A DNA stretch of 64,000 bases from Bradyrhizobium macuxiense (GCF_007993935.1 NZ_VITY01000009.1:356036-420035); one strand, 5' to 3'; positions 9,026 to 17,925 are shown, counted from the first letter of the stretch. The notes: generated by a model not told the origin, from the sequence alone. Numbers and translations: made by a program.

Positions 9026-9343
9026 ATGCCGGCCACGCGAAGTCTCGACCCGCAATCCGGACCGTCCGGCCATTCCGTCCGGATCGAGGTGCTTGAGCCG
9101 CTGCGCAAGTCGCTGGGCGAGGTGAAGGAAACGGCCGATCAATTCGAGCAAGCTCAGGCGCTATTGCGGGCGATCGAACGGTTCTCGTGCAAATATGCCG
9201 TTGATCGAAGGAACGCCGGCACGCCGGCCGATCCGGCCCATCGCGACCACCGCCGTCTGGTGCGCGGCAAGATTCTTGCCCGCGTCCTTCGCCGATCGCG
9301 CGGATCTGTCCTGGCAGCGAAAGGAACGACCTTATGTCGATGA
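9026..9343 (+). CDS. small protein of unknown function
   Basis: This open frame encodes 105 residues, with an ATG eight bases after a CGGAG ribosome site that overlaps the adk stop region. It ends ten bases inside the next gene, as tightly coupled genes often do. Residues 12-45 (RIEVLEPLRKSLGEVKETA and onward) look like an amphipathic helix; the C-terminal third is arginine-rich and less protein-like. I do not recognise a family. It could be a genuine small cluster protein or a decayed gene whose C-terminus is frame-shifted. Its spacing and codon use argue mildly for expression. Confidence 0.45.
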   Translation: MPATRSLDPQSGPSGHSVRIEVLEPLRKSLGEVKETADQFEQAQALLRAIERFSCKYAVDRRNAGTPADPAHRDHRRLVRGKILARVLRRSRGSVLAAKGTTLCR

Positions 9344-10131
9344 GCGCAAATGAAGGTCAATGCGCGCTCGTGACCGGCGCGTCGGGCGGTATCGGGCTCG
9401 AGCTCGCGCGCGTGCTCGCGGCTCACCGCTTCAGCCTCGTACTGCTGGCGCGCAGCCGCGACAAGCTGCAGGACCTTGCCCGCGAGCTCAAGGCCGATCA
9501 CGGCACCAGGGTGACCATTGTCGCCGCCGATCTGAGCGAACCGCTGGCGCCGCAGGCGGTGTTCGATTCGCTGAACGACGCCGGCGTGCGGGTCGACCTC
9601 CTCGTGAATAATGCCGGCCTGCTGTTCGAAGGACGCTTCGGCGCAATCGGCCTCGAGGACCAGTTGCGGCTACTGCAGGTCAACATCGTGGCCATGACGG
9701 CGTTGACCCGCCTCTTCCTCGCGCCGATGCTCGAGCGAAACAGCGGGCGGATCCTGAACGTTGCCTCGGTCGCGGCATTCATGCCGGTGCCCAACCTTGC
9801 GGTCTATGCCGCATCGAAGGCCTATGTGCTCTCGTTCGGCGAGGCATTGTCGCAGGAATTGAGCGGCAGCAAGATCACGCTCACGACGCTGTGCCCCGGG
9901 GTGACGGACACCGGAATGGTCCATGGCACAAATCTCGGCAACATGCCGAGCATGATGATCATGGATGCGAAGACCGTCGCGCTGGAAGGCTTTCGGGCGT
10001 GCATGGCGGGAAAGCCGGTCCATGTCGCAGGACTTGCCAACGAACTCGCGGTCCAATGGATCAAGTATCAGCCGAGCTGGCTGTTGCGGGCGATCGGCGG
10101 CGTGTTTGGAAAGGCCGCAACACCGGGCTGA
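9334..10131 (+). CDS. SDR family oxidoreductase (DltE/YqjQ-like)
   Basis: This is a 265-residue short-chain dehydrogenase with TGASGGIG in the first loop, NNAG in the fourth strand, Ser in NVASVAAF and the YAASK catalytic pair. Unlike the first SDR of the cluster, its C-terminus (LCPGVTDTGM, then PSWLLRAIGG) resembles the DltE/YqjQ group, some members of which act on acyl chains or sit at membranes. Two ATGs (9334 and 9340) follow an AAAGGAACG ribosome site. It overlaps the preceding small frame by ten bases. The substrate is unknown; reduction of an acyl or aldehyde to feed the wax ester synthase is a possible but unproved role. Confidence 0.86.
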   Translation: MSMSANEGQCALVTGASGGIGLELARVLAAHRFSLVLLARSRDKLQDLARELKADHGTRVTIVAADLSEPLAPQAVFDSLNDAGVRVDLLVNNAGLLFEGRFGAIGLEDQLRLLQVNIVAMTALTRLFLAPMLERNSGRILNVASVAAFMPVPNLAVYAASKAYVLSFGEALSQELSGSKITLTTLCPGVTDTGMVHGTNLGNMPSMMIMDAKTVALEGFRACMAGKPVHVAGLANELAVQWIKYQPSWLLRAIGGVFGKAATPG

Positions 10132-10198
10132 GGGCGGCCTGCTTGCTTGCATCCCCGGCCCGGAGCGCAGTTCTGGCCATCAACAACGGATATTCGTC

Positions 10199-10975
10199 AT
10201 GGGACCTGAGGAGCGCACCGTCAAACCACCTTCGCTCGCTTTGCTTGCCGCCGAGGGGCGTGGCTTGCTCGATATTCCTGCGCTGCTCGCCGTCGCGGCT
10301 CCGCTTCTGGCGACCGCGCCGCGAGGACAGTCGCACCCGGTGATGGTCCTGCCGGGATTGGGGGCCGATGACCGGTCGACGCTCGCCATTCGCTCGTTCC
10401 TCGAGTTTCTCGGCTATCAGGTCCATGGATGGGGCCGCGGCCGCAATGTGCGTGCGCCGGATGCGGATCTGTCCGCGGTGGCGGCGCGCGTCGTCGAGAT
10501 CGAACAGCAGAGCGGTTCGAAGGTCAGCCTGGTTGGTTGGAGCCGCGGCGGCATCATTGCCCGCGAGGTCGCGCGGCAGACTCCTGCGTCGGTGCGCACG
10601 GTCATCACGCTCGGCAGTCCGTTCGCAGCACCGGGCGCGAGCAATGTCCGCACGATCTGGCGGCTTCTGACCGGACAGAAATACGAACCGCCGACACTCG
10701 CGCGGATCAGCCGCCTGGCGCAACCGATTCCGGTGCCGGCGACATCGATCTACACCCGCACCGACGGCGTGGTGGCGTGGCGCGCCTGTTTGGAGCCGGA
10801 CGGCGAGCAGCGCGAAAACATCGAGGTGAACACGACGCATATCGGTCTTGGCTTTCACGCACCGGCGCTTTGGGTGATTGCCGATCGCCTCGCCCAACCG
10901 CCCGGCACCTGGAAGCCGTTTCGTCCGGCGCCGCAAGTTGCGATCTGGTTCCCTGCAACGACGCGTCGCGACTAG
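10199..10975 (+). CDS. alpha/beta hydrolase, paralogue of the first cluster gene
   Basis: The 258-residue protein aligns over its full length with the hydrolase at 1317-2126. Shared blocks include HPVMVLPGL, HGWGRGRN (HGWKLGPN in the paralogue), VSLVGWSRGG and ITLGSPF. The nucleophile Ser is at about 115, the acid Asp at 189 (TRTDGVVAW) and the His at 214 (NTTHIGLG). The ATG at 10199 sits inside a longer open frame that overlaps the SDR; the paralogue's N-terminus supports the shorter form. It is the last gene of the cluster, and a LysR gene converges on it 25 bases further on. It is probably an esterase; the substrate is unknown. Confidence 0.85.
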   Translation: MGPEERTVKPPSLALLAAEGRGLLDIPALLAVAAPLLATAPRGQSHPVMVLPGLGADDRSTLAIRSFLEFLGYQVHGWGRGRNVRAPDADLSAVAARVVEIEQQSGSKVSLVGWSRGGIIAREVARQTPASVRTVITLGSPFAAPGASNVRTIWRLLTGQKYEPPTLARISRLAQPIPVPATSIYTRTDGVVAWRACLEPDGEQRENIEVNTTHIGLGFHAPALWVIADRLAQPPGTWKPFRPAPQVAIWFPATTRRD

Positions 10976-11000
10976 ATCTCGTGAGTGCGCGTTTGCCGAT

Positions 11001-11921
11001 CTATCGCGCGCCGCTTGCCGGTGCGCGCATCTCGCCGACCATCATCCGCAGCAGCTTCATCGCGGCGGGCGGCAACGTGCGTCCCTGGCGTGACACCACA
11101 TGGGTGCGGCCGCGATGGAGCAGGGCGTTCCTCAACGGCAGCGCCGTCACCTTTGCGGCATCTGCTTCCGTCATTGCGAGGCGCGAGACCAGCGCATAGC
11201 CGAGGCCCGCGGTCACGTAATGGGCAAGCGCGTCGAATGAGGCGGTCGTGAATGCGAAATTGAGGCGGACGCCTTCGCTGATCTCGGCGGCCTGGATGTG
11301 CTGGCGCAGGCCGTAGTTCGGATGCATCGCGGCTCCCGGATATGGCGCGAGGTCGGCAAGCCTGAGCGGCCGACCGAGCTGGATCAGCGGATGTCCGCGC
11401 GGCACCATTGCCTTGATCGGATGCGGCTGCGAATGATGCGAGCACAGCCGATCGTCGCGGGGCGGATTGAAGAGGACGCCGATATGGGCGCGTTCGCTCA
11501 CGACCTGCTGGACGATCTCGTCGGTGCTCCCGATATCGAGGCTGATCGTGATCTTCGGGTGCGCTTGCATGAAGCGGCACAGGCTGGTCTTGGCCAGCCA
11601 GTCGACATAGCCTTCACCCGTCACGACGTCGATGTGACCCGTCTCGACCTTGCGGATGCTGTCCATCTGCGCAAGCAGTGCCTGCCGTTCGCTCTGCTGG
11701 CGGTGCAGGTAGGCGGCCAGCAGTTGGCCGGCGTCGGTCGGCGCAACGCCGCGGCCCCGCCTTTCGAGCAGGCGCGCACCATACTCCTGCTCGAGCAAGC
11801 TCAGCGCCCGGCTGACCGCCGAGGCATCCATGCCGAGGGCGCCCGCGGCGCCGCGCACGGAGCCGCTATTGAGCACCTCCATGAAATAGTGCAATCGGCG
11901 CGGCTCGAGTTTGGCGTTCAT
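11001..11921 (-). CDS. LysR family transcriptional regulator
   Basis: This regulator of about 306 residues has an N-terminal winged helix-turn-helix (SVRGAAGALGMDASAVSRALSLLEQE-like) followed by a LysR substrate-binding domain. The start MNAKLEPRRLHYF is preferred; nine extra residues are possible from 11948. It converges with the cluster hydrolase and has the pilus genes behind it on the same strand. The 153 bases between its start and the pilus tip gene carry no gene and could hold its promoter. LysR proteins usually control a neighbouring divergent gene, but none is present here, so its target is unclear. Confidence 0.88.
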   Translation of the reverse strand: MNAKLEPRRLHYFMEVLNSGSVRGAAGALGMDASAVSRALSLLEQEYGARLLERRGRGVAPTDAGQLLAAYLHRQQSERQALLAQMDSIRKVETGHIDVVTGEGYVDWLAKTSLCRFMQAHPKITISLDIGSTDEIVQQVVSERAHIGVLFNPPRDDRLCSHHSQPHPIKAMVPRGHPLIQLGRPLRLADLAPYPGAAMHPNYGLRQHIQAAEISEGVRLNFAFTTASFDALAHYVTAGLGYALVSRLAMTEADAAKVTALPLRNALLHRGRTHVVSRQGRTLPPAAMKLLRMMVGEMRAPASGAR

Positions 11922-12074
11922 CGGCACAGCCCGGATCATTGCAAGCAATGCAACGAATATTCAATTATGCTGCTATTTATGCAAGGACGCCGTACAGGAG
12001 CCAGGATAGGGGCGAGGCATCGGTCCGTCTATTTGACGCCGTCGAATGGTCGTGGAGCGCGAAGACCAGGCTGG

Positions 12075-13067
12075 CTAGAAGGTCACGGTGACGACGATGG
12101 TGTCCGCGTAGCTTCCGGCGGGTGGTGAGCTCTGCGGCGGAACGCGTCCATAGACCGAAACGTTCTGGGTCAAAGCTGTTCCTGTACCGAGGACGCAGGT
12201 GCTGGCACCGGAAGTGCAGGTCGTGGCGGATGTTGTACTCGTCCAGGCGCTGGTCCGGGCTGGGTCCGTATAGAGATTGTATGTGATGAAGCTTGCACCT
12301 GCCTGCATGCGCCGTTGGCTGCCGCTTGCGTTCACTCCGTTATCGAGACTGATCGAGTACGGGGTCGTATTGGTGCACTTCACTGAAATCGTTCCAACGC
12401 CGTCAATGTTTGACGTCAACAGCGAAGCGTTGCCGAAATTGAGTGGGGTGGTTGAAACAATGCAATTTCCGGCGATTGTCGCCGTCCAGGGCGAGGCGCC
12501 TGCATTTGTCGTCGTTCCGGGGTTCGACGAGCAATTCGGGCTCGCAAGAAGATAGGTTGCGTAGGCGACGACCGGAGAGGTCGTGCTCCAGACGTAGGTT
12601 CCGGGTATCGTTGCCTGCTGATTGGCCAGGAAGCGGCCATAGACAGTCAGACTTTGTTGCGCGGGTCCGCCCAAAAGTGGAAGATTCAGATTGATGCTGA
12701 CGCCGCCGGAGCCATACGCGGTGGTTCCGTATCCCCACGATCCCCAGACCTGCGTGCGCCCCGAATCCGAATACAGCTCGTGGATTGCCGTGTTCGCGCC
12801 ACTTCCCAGCGATCGAACCGAGCTACTGCTGTTGGGCGCCCCCTGGTTGAATTGCACACACGCATTGACCGTGCAGCCGAGGGCGCAGCCGCTGCATGTC
12901 ACGGTAAAGGTCGAGGTCGTATCAACGGCGCCGCCGGCCAGAATGTCGACAGATCCGTAGTTGCCCGACGCCGAGGTAACGGAGCAGCTTTGGGCGTGAG
13001 CCGAAAATGCTGCCGCAAGCTGCAGGAGCAGGGCAAAGAGCAGGGTTCGCTTCAAGCCGATGACCAC
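12075..13067 (-). CDS. two-domain spore-coat-U (SCPU) protein, probable Csu-type pilus tip subunit
   Basis: The 330-residue precursor has a clear Sec signal peptide (LLFALLLQLAAAFSAHA, cleavage before QSC). Two SCPU-type immunoglobulin-like domains follow (about 28-170 and 195-330), each with paired cysteines and the closing YADTIVVTVTF-like donor-accepting edge. In archaic chaperone-usher systems such as Acinetobacter Csu, the two-domain protein CsuE is the tip adhesin and is encoded last, as here. It lies 87 bases after the usher gene on the same strand. The second domain is close in sequence to the single-domain subunit encoded at the other end of the locus. Confidence 0.86.
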   Translation of the reverse strand: MVIGLKRTLLFALLLQLAAAFSAHAQSCSVTSASGNYGSVDILAGGAVDTTSTFTVTCSGCALGCTVNACVQFNQGAPNSSSSVRSLGSGANTAIHELYSDSGRTQVWGSWGYGTTAYGSGGVSINLNLPLLGGPAQQSLTVYGRFLANQQATIPGTYVWSTTSPVVAYATYLLASPNCSSNPGTTTNAGASPWTATIAGNCIVSTTPLNFGNASLLTSNIDGVGTISVKCTNTTPYSISLDNGVNASGSQRRMQAGASFITYNLYTDPARTSAWTSTTSATTCTSGASTCVLGTGTALTQNVSVYGRVPPQSSPPAGSYADTIVVTVTF

Positions 13068-13154
13068 GAGCTCAATCTCACAATGCGTGTTGGTCGGAAC
13101 CGATTATCCAGGCGATTGACGTACGGAGATCTTGTTTGCGAATGAACGAATGCA

Positions 13155-15626
13155 TTATCGGCACACCACCCCGGGGATCCGGACCTGTTCGCCGGGCTTC
13201 GGGACAAACGCAAACGTTGCACGGCAGCGCAAATCGGCCAGGTCGATCTCGACTTCGTTCATTGCCGACAATCCCTTGATGTAGGCCTGTCCGTCATAGC
13301 CGACAACAAACTCTCCTCCACCGGTCATGCGGCCGACGGCGCCGGCGGGTAGAACGCGATTATCAGCTCCGACAAAGGTAACCAGCGCGGCCGTCGTCTC
13401 CTTGCGGACGTCGAATCTGACGAGTATCCCGGCGCGATCGGCCGGAGCTACGATGTCATGCGTCGTTGCGGCTTCGTTGTCGACTGGAAGGTTTGTCGGA
13501 TCGATCGCAATCTTGTTGTTTTGGTAGGAACGAAGCATCGGTATCAGCAACATGCCGCGGGAATCGGTGACGCCCGCCCAGCGGTTCTCGTTGAGGACCT
13601 CGACATCCGGCACGCCTGTCGTGACCACCGCAAAGCTGTCGTCGATCCAGTTCGAAAGGAAAACGCCGCCTCCGATGGTCGTGATCGAACCGCGCAATTC
13701 CAGCGATCCCACTGCGCTGGATCCGGCCTGACTTGCGCCAGCCTGGATGGTGCCGTAGCTCGACCTGTAGGAAGCCGTGGCCTCCCGGTAACTGGCCGAG
13801 CCTTCGGAATCGTGCACACGCCAGCCGTAACTGCCGGGCTCCGGCCCAAGCGACCTGACGGCATCGACGCTAGCGATCGTACCGCTCCGACCGCTTGAAA
13901 CCCCGCTCGTGATCGAAGCAGAGTCGCCGATGGGCATGCTCAAACCGGCAAATATGCCGGTATTCCTCTTGCTACCGAAATCGTGGAAGACGGTGGTGAA
14001 TACCGACGCATTGTACGGCAACGAACGCGAGTAGGAGGCCGTCACAATATTCGAACGATTGCCCGAGGCATCGCGCAGATCGACAAAGCTTGCACTGAGG
14101 CTGGCCCTGGAGTCGAACGGCATCGGGGTGCTGAAAGTGATCCGATCGAGTGCGACCGGTGCACGGGCGCTGCCATAGATGCCCGTCACATAAGCAAACG
14201 AGTTCGACACCGAAGCGACGCCGCCGGGCAGGTAGTTAAACAGACCGTTCAGGTTCTGCAGGCCGCCGTTGAACGTCGCGATGTTTTGCAATCGGGCGGT
14301 GGCCGAGGCCAGGTCGTCATAGGTGCCGAAAGTGTGTTGCGAGCTGGCCGAAATGCTCACGTCGAAAAGTCGGGTCTCGTAGGAAGCATAGGTCTGCATG
14401 CCGCGGTTCTTGCCGCTGCCGCTGCCGGCCAGGGCCACGGCGGCGACACCTGTCGTCCCGGTCCTCAAGACACCGCCGATCCCGCCGTTGATGACGCCGG
14501 CTCCGCCTTCGGCGTGTGCCTCTGCCGTTAACCCGTCGTAGATGCCGCGCCGCAGGGTTGCAGATCCGACCGGCGAGCCAACATAGACGTCGCTGCTCGA
14601 ACCGTAGGACAGGCGAGGCAATCCGGCTTCCACCGACCAGCTGCTCAGCCCGGGCGCAAGCAGGCTCGCGTTCGCATAAAACGGCGCCGACGTCCGGGTT
14701 TCGTGACCTGCCGAATCCCGCACCACGAGCTGCGTCGTGCCGGCGCCGGAAATCAGCGGAACGTTGTTCACGCTGAAAGGGCCGGACGCGACGTCCTGAG
14801 AAAATGTCCTGATGTTGTTGACATAGACGTCGACGGTTGACGGCACTGCCGCGCTGCCGCCGATTGTCGCGAGCGGCGCGGTAATGAGATCGGGCCGCAG
14901 GGTGAAATCGCGTTGGGCCTGCAAGCCGCCGATCCTGACCGGACGCGACCAGGCGAGTCCGCCGTTGATCGTATCCCCCGCGACGTAGCTGATCATCCGG
15001 TCCTGGTCGGAATACTGGAAGGACGAATTCAGCCTTGTCGCCTGCGCAGGCTGCTGCGGACCACTGCGGATGATCGCCGACTGTTCGGCGGTGCCGTAAG
15101 GCGAAAACGCCCGGGCGTCGAGCAAAAGCGATGTGTTGGCGAGCCCGATCGATCTCGAGGTAGAGATGTTGCTGGTTGAAGTCAGCAGATCATAATTCAG
15201 CACCGCGCCAGGATCGGCCTGCGCCCTCGGCAGGGTGCCCCTGAAGCCGCCTGCGTCAAGGGCCTGCGGCTTGCGCCCAGCCTCGTCGACGATGATGAAT
15301 ATCCGCTGCGTTCTCTCCTCGTATCGATACTTCAGGGTCGGGATATCATCGAGCGCGATGATCTCGTCCGGTCGATGCGGCCGACCCGGACGCAAGCCCA
15401 AGCTCTCTAGTTCTTCCAGCGTTCCCCCGATCCGACCGTTATCAAACCGGACGAACGATCCGATCATTCGGGCAGGCACCGAGTTGATCACGACGTCGAG
15501 TTGCAGATTTGTCTGGTTTTCGCCGGCGCGAGCGCGCCCGGCACAGAGGATCATGCCGAGTAGTGCTGCGATGGACACAACTGCGGAGCCCCTTCTACCG
15601 ACGAGCCGGCGACTCAATAACCGCAT
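13155..15626 (-). CDS. fimbrial outer membrane usher protein
   Basis: This is an 823-residue usher of the PapC/FimD/CsuD family, the outer membrane pore that accepts chaperone-subunit complexes and secretes the pilus. A signal peptide (VVSIAALLGMILCAGRARA) is followed by the N-terminal chaperone-binding domain, the 24-strand barrel region rich in alternating Ser/Thr/Gly, a plug domain, and C-terminal domains ending with a Cys pair (DLRCRATF and GVVCR). The ATG at 15626 overlaps the chaperone gene by 32 bases; an earlier in-frame start at 15680 is possible but adds a charged stretch before the signal peptide. Strong overlap implies translational coupling. Confidence 0.92.
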   Translation of the reverse strand: MRLLSRRLVGRRGSAVVSIAALLGMILCAGRARAGENQTNLQLDVVINSVPARMIGSFVRFDNGRIGGTLEELESLGLRPGRPHRPDEIIALDDIPTLKYRYEERTQRIFIIVDEAGRKPQALDAGGFRGTLPRAQADPGAVLNYDLLTSTSNISTSRSIGLANTSLLLDARAFSPYGTAEQSAIIRSGPQQPAQATRLNSSFQYSDQDRMISYVAGDTINGGLAWSRPVRIGGLQAQRDFTLRPDLITAPLATIGGSAAVPSTVDVYVNNIRTFSQDVASGPFSVNNVPLISGAGTTQLVVRDSAGHETRTSAPFYANASLLAPGLSSWSVEAGLPRLSYGSSSDVYVGSPVGSATLRRGIYDGLTAEAHAEGGAGVINGGIGGVLRTGTTGVAAVALAGSGSGKNRGMQTYASYETRLFDVSISASSQHTFGTYDDLASATARLQNIATFNGGLQNLNGLFNYLPGGVASVSNSFAYVTGIYGSARAPVALDRITFSTPMPFDSRASLSASFVDLRDASGNRSNIVTASYSRSLPYNASVFTTVFHDFGSKRNTGIFAGLSMPIGDSASITSGVSSGRSGTIASVDAVRSLGPEPGSYGWRVHDSEGSASYREATASYRSSYGTIQAGASQAGSSAVGSLELRGSITTIGGGVFLSNWIDDSFAVVTTGVPDVEVLNENRWAGVTDSRGMLLIPMLRSYQNNKIAIDPTNLPVDNEAATTHDIVAPADRAGILVRFDVRKETTAALVTFVGADNRVLPAGAVGRMTGGGEFVVGYDGQAYIKGLSAMNEVEIDLADLRCRATFAFVPKPGEQVRIPGVVCR

Positions 15627-16326
15627 GAGTCGGGCCCTTGTCCGTTTCGGCCGTGACAGAGATGGATCCGCCGGATCCAAAGCCGTGAGGATATTTCAGC
15701 GTGGTCCAACTCATGGAGGACCGTCCGAGCACGTAGCCGAGGAGGCCGTTGCCAAAGGACAGGGTGGCTCCCGCAGAATCCTTGAGCCGCAGGTTTGCGA
15801 TACGTAGCCGCTCGTCGCCGGCATTGCGGGTTACGACGGTCAGTTTGCCGGCTTCGGCGCGGAACGCCCAGGAGACCTCTGGCCGGCTGATCTCGCGGCC
15901 GCGAAAAAACGCCGGGATCGACTGTCGTACCAGGAGATTGACGGTGCCTCTTTGCCTGCCGCCTGCTCGCGGTAGTTGGTCGACGATGACACGATAGCTT
16001 TCTTCGCCTTGGATCGGCTGCTTCGACACCCGCACGACTCGCACGACGTAGTCCGAATGAGGGGCCATCCTGACGGCTGGCGGCGATGCCACCACATCCG
16101 TTGTCGGTTCAAGGCTCTCCTTGCCTTCCGACTGCGACCAACGAAGCACGCGAGTCTGAACCTCGACGTCGGCATCTTCATCATTGCGCAGTGTCAGGGA
16201 CGCCGCTGCCGCCGGTGCATTCAACTCCAGGAGAACGGGTTCAACGCGAAGCGCTGTTGCATGCGCAATATCCATGCATGCCAGGCTTGCGCAAAATGCG
16301 GTTAGCAGAATCGAATGTTGATGCAT
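15595..16326 (-). CDS. periplasmic pilus assembly chaperone
   Basis: The 243-residue precursor starts with a signal peptide (SILLTAFCASLACMDIAHA) and continues as a PapD/CsuC-like two-domain immunoglobulin chaperone. Characteristic features are the PVLLEL strand, the alternating hydrophobic edge strand (YVVRVVRV), the SYRVIVDQLPR segment and a second domain ending VTAETDKGP. Such chaperones hold pilus subunits by donor-strand complementation and hand them to the usher. MHQHSIL is the preferred start; an upstream ATG would put 23 extra residues before the signal peptide. It is 92 bases downstream of the main subunit gene. Confidence 0.88.
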   Translation of the reverse strand: MHQHSILLTAFCASLACMDIAHATALRVEPVLLELNAPAAAASLTLRNDEDADVEVQTRVLRWSQSEGKESLEPTTDVVASPPAVRMAPHSDYVVRVVRVSKQPIQGEESYRVIVDQLPRAGGRQRGTVNLLVRQSIPAFFRGREISRPEVSWAFRAEAGKLTVVTRNAGDERLRIANLRLKDSAGATLSFGNGLLGYVLGRSSMSWTTLKYPHGFGSGGSISVTAETDKGPTHAVIESPARR

Positions 16327-16418
16327 CGCGATGCCGATCGATCTCGAGTCTTGTGCCTGAAGGCAGTTGGTCGATACGCGAACGCAACGGAACATCGGGC
16401 CGCGGCTGCGGCCTCTCC

Positions 16419-16970
16419 TCAGTACGTGATGGTCATGACCACTGTGTCCGTATAGGTGCCGGTGTTCGGCGCGGTGCCGGTAGCGGGAACGTCACCGTAA
16501 ATGTTGATCGTCTGGGCCGATCCGTTGCCGGTGCCGAGAAAGCAGCCATTCGTGGTCGTGCAGGTTGTGCTGCTGGTGGCCGTGGTCCAGGGGTTGGTAT
16601 GGGCCGCATCGGTAAAGAGATTGTAGCTGATGAAATTCCCGGCATTCGCCATCCGCCGCTGGCTGCCGGACGGATTTGCTCCATTATCCATGGCGATGGA
16701 GTACGGGCTGCCATTGGTGCAGGTGACCGAGACTGTTGTGCTGCCGGATTGCAGGGTGGTCGCAAGCGTTGTTCCGGACACGCTCCCGAAATTGAGTGTT
16801 GCAGCGTTGATTGTGCAGGACGCCGTAATGGTGATCTGAACGGTCAAATTCGCGGTCGACGTGCCGGCTTGGGCGGAGCTTTGGCAACCGAATGCCAGGG
16901 CAACGAAGAGCACGACCGCCCGGATTCGCGCAGCCTGCCCGACTTGTCGTTTCCCACCGTTGTACCTCAT
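16419..16970 (-). CDS. SCPU-domain pilus subunit (CsuA/B-like)
   Basis: This 183-residue precursor has a signal peptide ending SSAQAG and one spore-coat-U domain. The N-terminal strand (TANLTVQITI) would serve as the donor strand, the first Cys is in ASCTINAATLNFG, and the C-terminus is the YTDTVVMTITY edge. It is first in the minus-strand locus, the usual place for the major rod subunit. The locus is thus subunit, chaperone, usher, tip. Domain family and gene order both point to an archaic chaperone-usher pilus that mediates attachment, but there are only two subunit genes, fewer than in the six-gene Csu operon. Confidence 0.87.
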   Translation of the reverse strand: MRYNGGKRQVGQAARIRAVVLFVALAFGCQSSAQAGTSTANLTVQITITASCTINAATLNFGSVSGTTLATTLQSGSTTVSVTCTNGSPYSIAMDNGANPSGSQRRMANAGNFISYNLFTDAAHTNPWTTATSSTTCTTTNGCFLGTGNGSAQTINIYGDVPATGTAPNTGTYTDTVVMTITY

Positions 16971-17139
16971 GCGAATCTTTCAACAATGATCGAGAACCTT
17001 GCCGGTCGCATTGCAGGCCGGTCCGCAAGCTTCCCGAGCGTCCTTCAAACGACGCGTTCTGGTGGCCGGTTTTGCCATTCGGGCTCGGACAAGCAGGCCG
17101 TCGTCGTGAACAAAAACATCAAATTTGGGTAAACTTTGA

Positions 17140-17490
17140 ATGAGCAAAAGCTTAACGACGCCCGATCGAACTATCGGAATTTATCGCCCCATCAAAAAAC
17201 TATATGGCCGGCCAACGCTGACCGGCGGACCCGGAGTCGACACCTGTGCCGTTTCTGCCCGTCGTTTCGTCTACACCCATGACGGCGGCTGGGTCGGCGG
17301 GTTTTCCCGCGACTACCGAGCCGTCACTGGAATGCTTCTGTCCGGCACGCCGGCCGTCGTCGTCGATTATCGTCTGGCGCCTGTGCATTGCTTTCCGGCC
17401 GGCTTGCAAGATTGCGCTGCAGGCGGGCCCAATCGAAACGCTGGCTTGCGAGAAACCGAAAATTCGCGGCGCATCTCCGTGAAGGCTTGA
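17140..17490 (+). pseudogene. remnant of an HSL-type alpha/beta hydrolase gene
   Basis: The 116-codon frame contains a block that clearly recalls the hormone-sensitive-lipase hydrolase family. The oxyanion-hole motif is degenerate (HDGGWVGG for HGGGWVGG), followed by DYRA, then VVVDYRLAPVHCFPAGLQDCAA. The family normally continues for another 180 residues with the GDSAGG nucleophile, but here the frame turns into unrelated sequence and stops. The 35 residues before the block also match nothing recognisable. I therefore read it as a truncated, decayed gene rather than a short active protein. It lies in a lower-GC stretch between the pilus locus and tRNA-Leu. Confidence 0.65.
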
Positions 17491-17557
17491 TCGTTCACTA
17501 GGTCGATCGATTGATTGCGTTATGAACCCGCATCCAATGAACCAGGTCGTGCGCCCC

Positions 17558-17791
17558 TCAAGCCGGCAGGTGATGGAGCAGCGCTAACATCCGAGTTGTG
17601 GTGCGGAAAGGCTTGCGGAGTCTGACACAGAGCTCGGCGCCATGCTTGTCTTCGACATTCGCTTGTCGGATGAGCGTCGCAGTATTGACCACCTCGAACT
17701 TGCGGCTGCGGCCTTCCTTCCATTCCGGGGGATCGACCTCGTTCTCATCATCTGAATCCAGCCTGCTTCTTCTTAAGGGGAGTCGGGGCAT
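17558..17791 (-). CDS. small acidic/basic hypothetical protein
   Basis: This is a 77-residue frame beginning MPRLPLRRSRLDSDDENEVDPPEWKEG. Its composition (an acidic N-terminal third, then FEVVNTATLIRQANVEDKHGAELCVRLRKPF) looks more like protein than noise. An AGAAGG sequence precedes the ATG but at very short spacing. A longer open frame runs through the tRNA-Leu gene, and its first part is only a read-through artefact. I do not recognise a family. It lies directly downstream of tRNA-Leu on the same strand. Confidence 0.4.
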   Translation of the reverse strand: MPRLPLRRSRLDSDDENEVDPPEWKEGRSRKFEVVNTATLIRQANVEDKHGAELCVRLRKPFRTTTRMLALLHHLPA

Positions 17792-17925
17792 CGCCTTCTG
17801 CCCCGAATTTCTCCATCCGCTGGATACCGTGAGAGCTGAGCGAACGACCGCGAAGTCGCAGATGCGACTTATGCCCGTCGTTATTGGAGAAAATGAACGC
17901 TGGCGGTCGACGGCGAGCGGACTGT

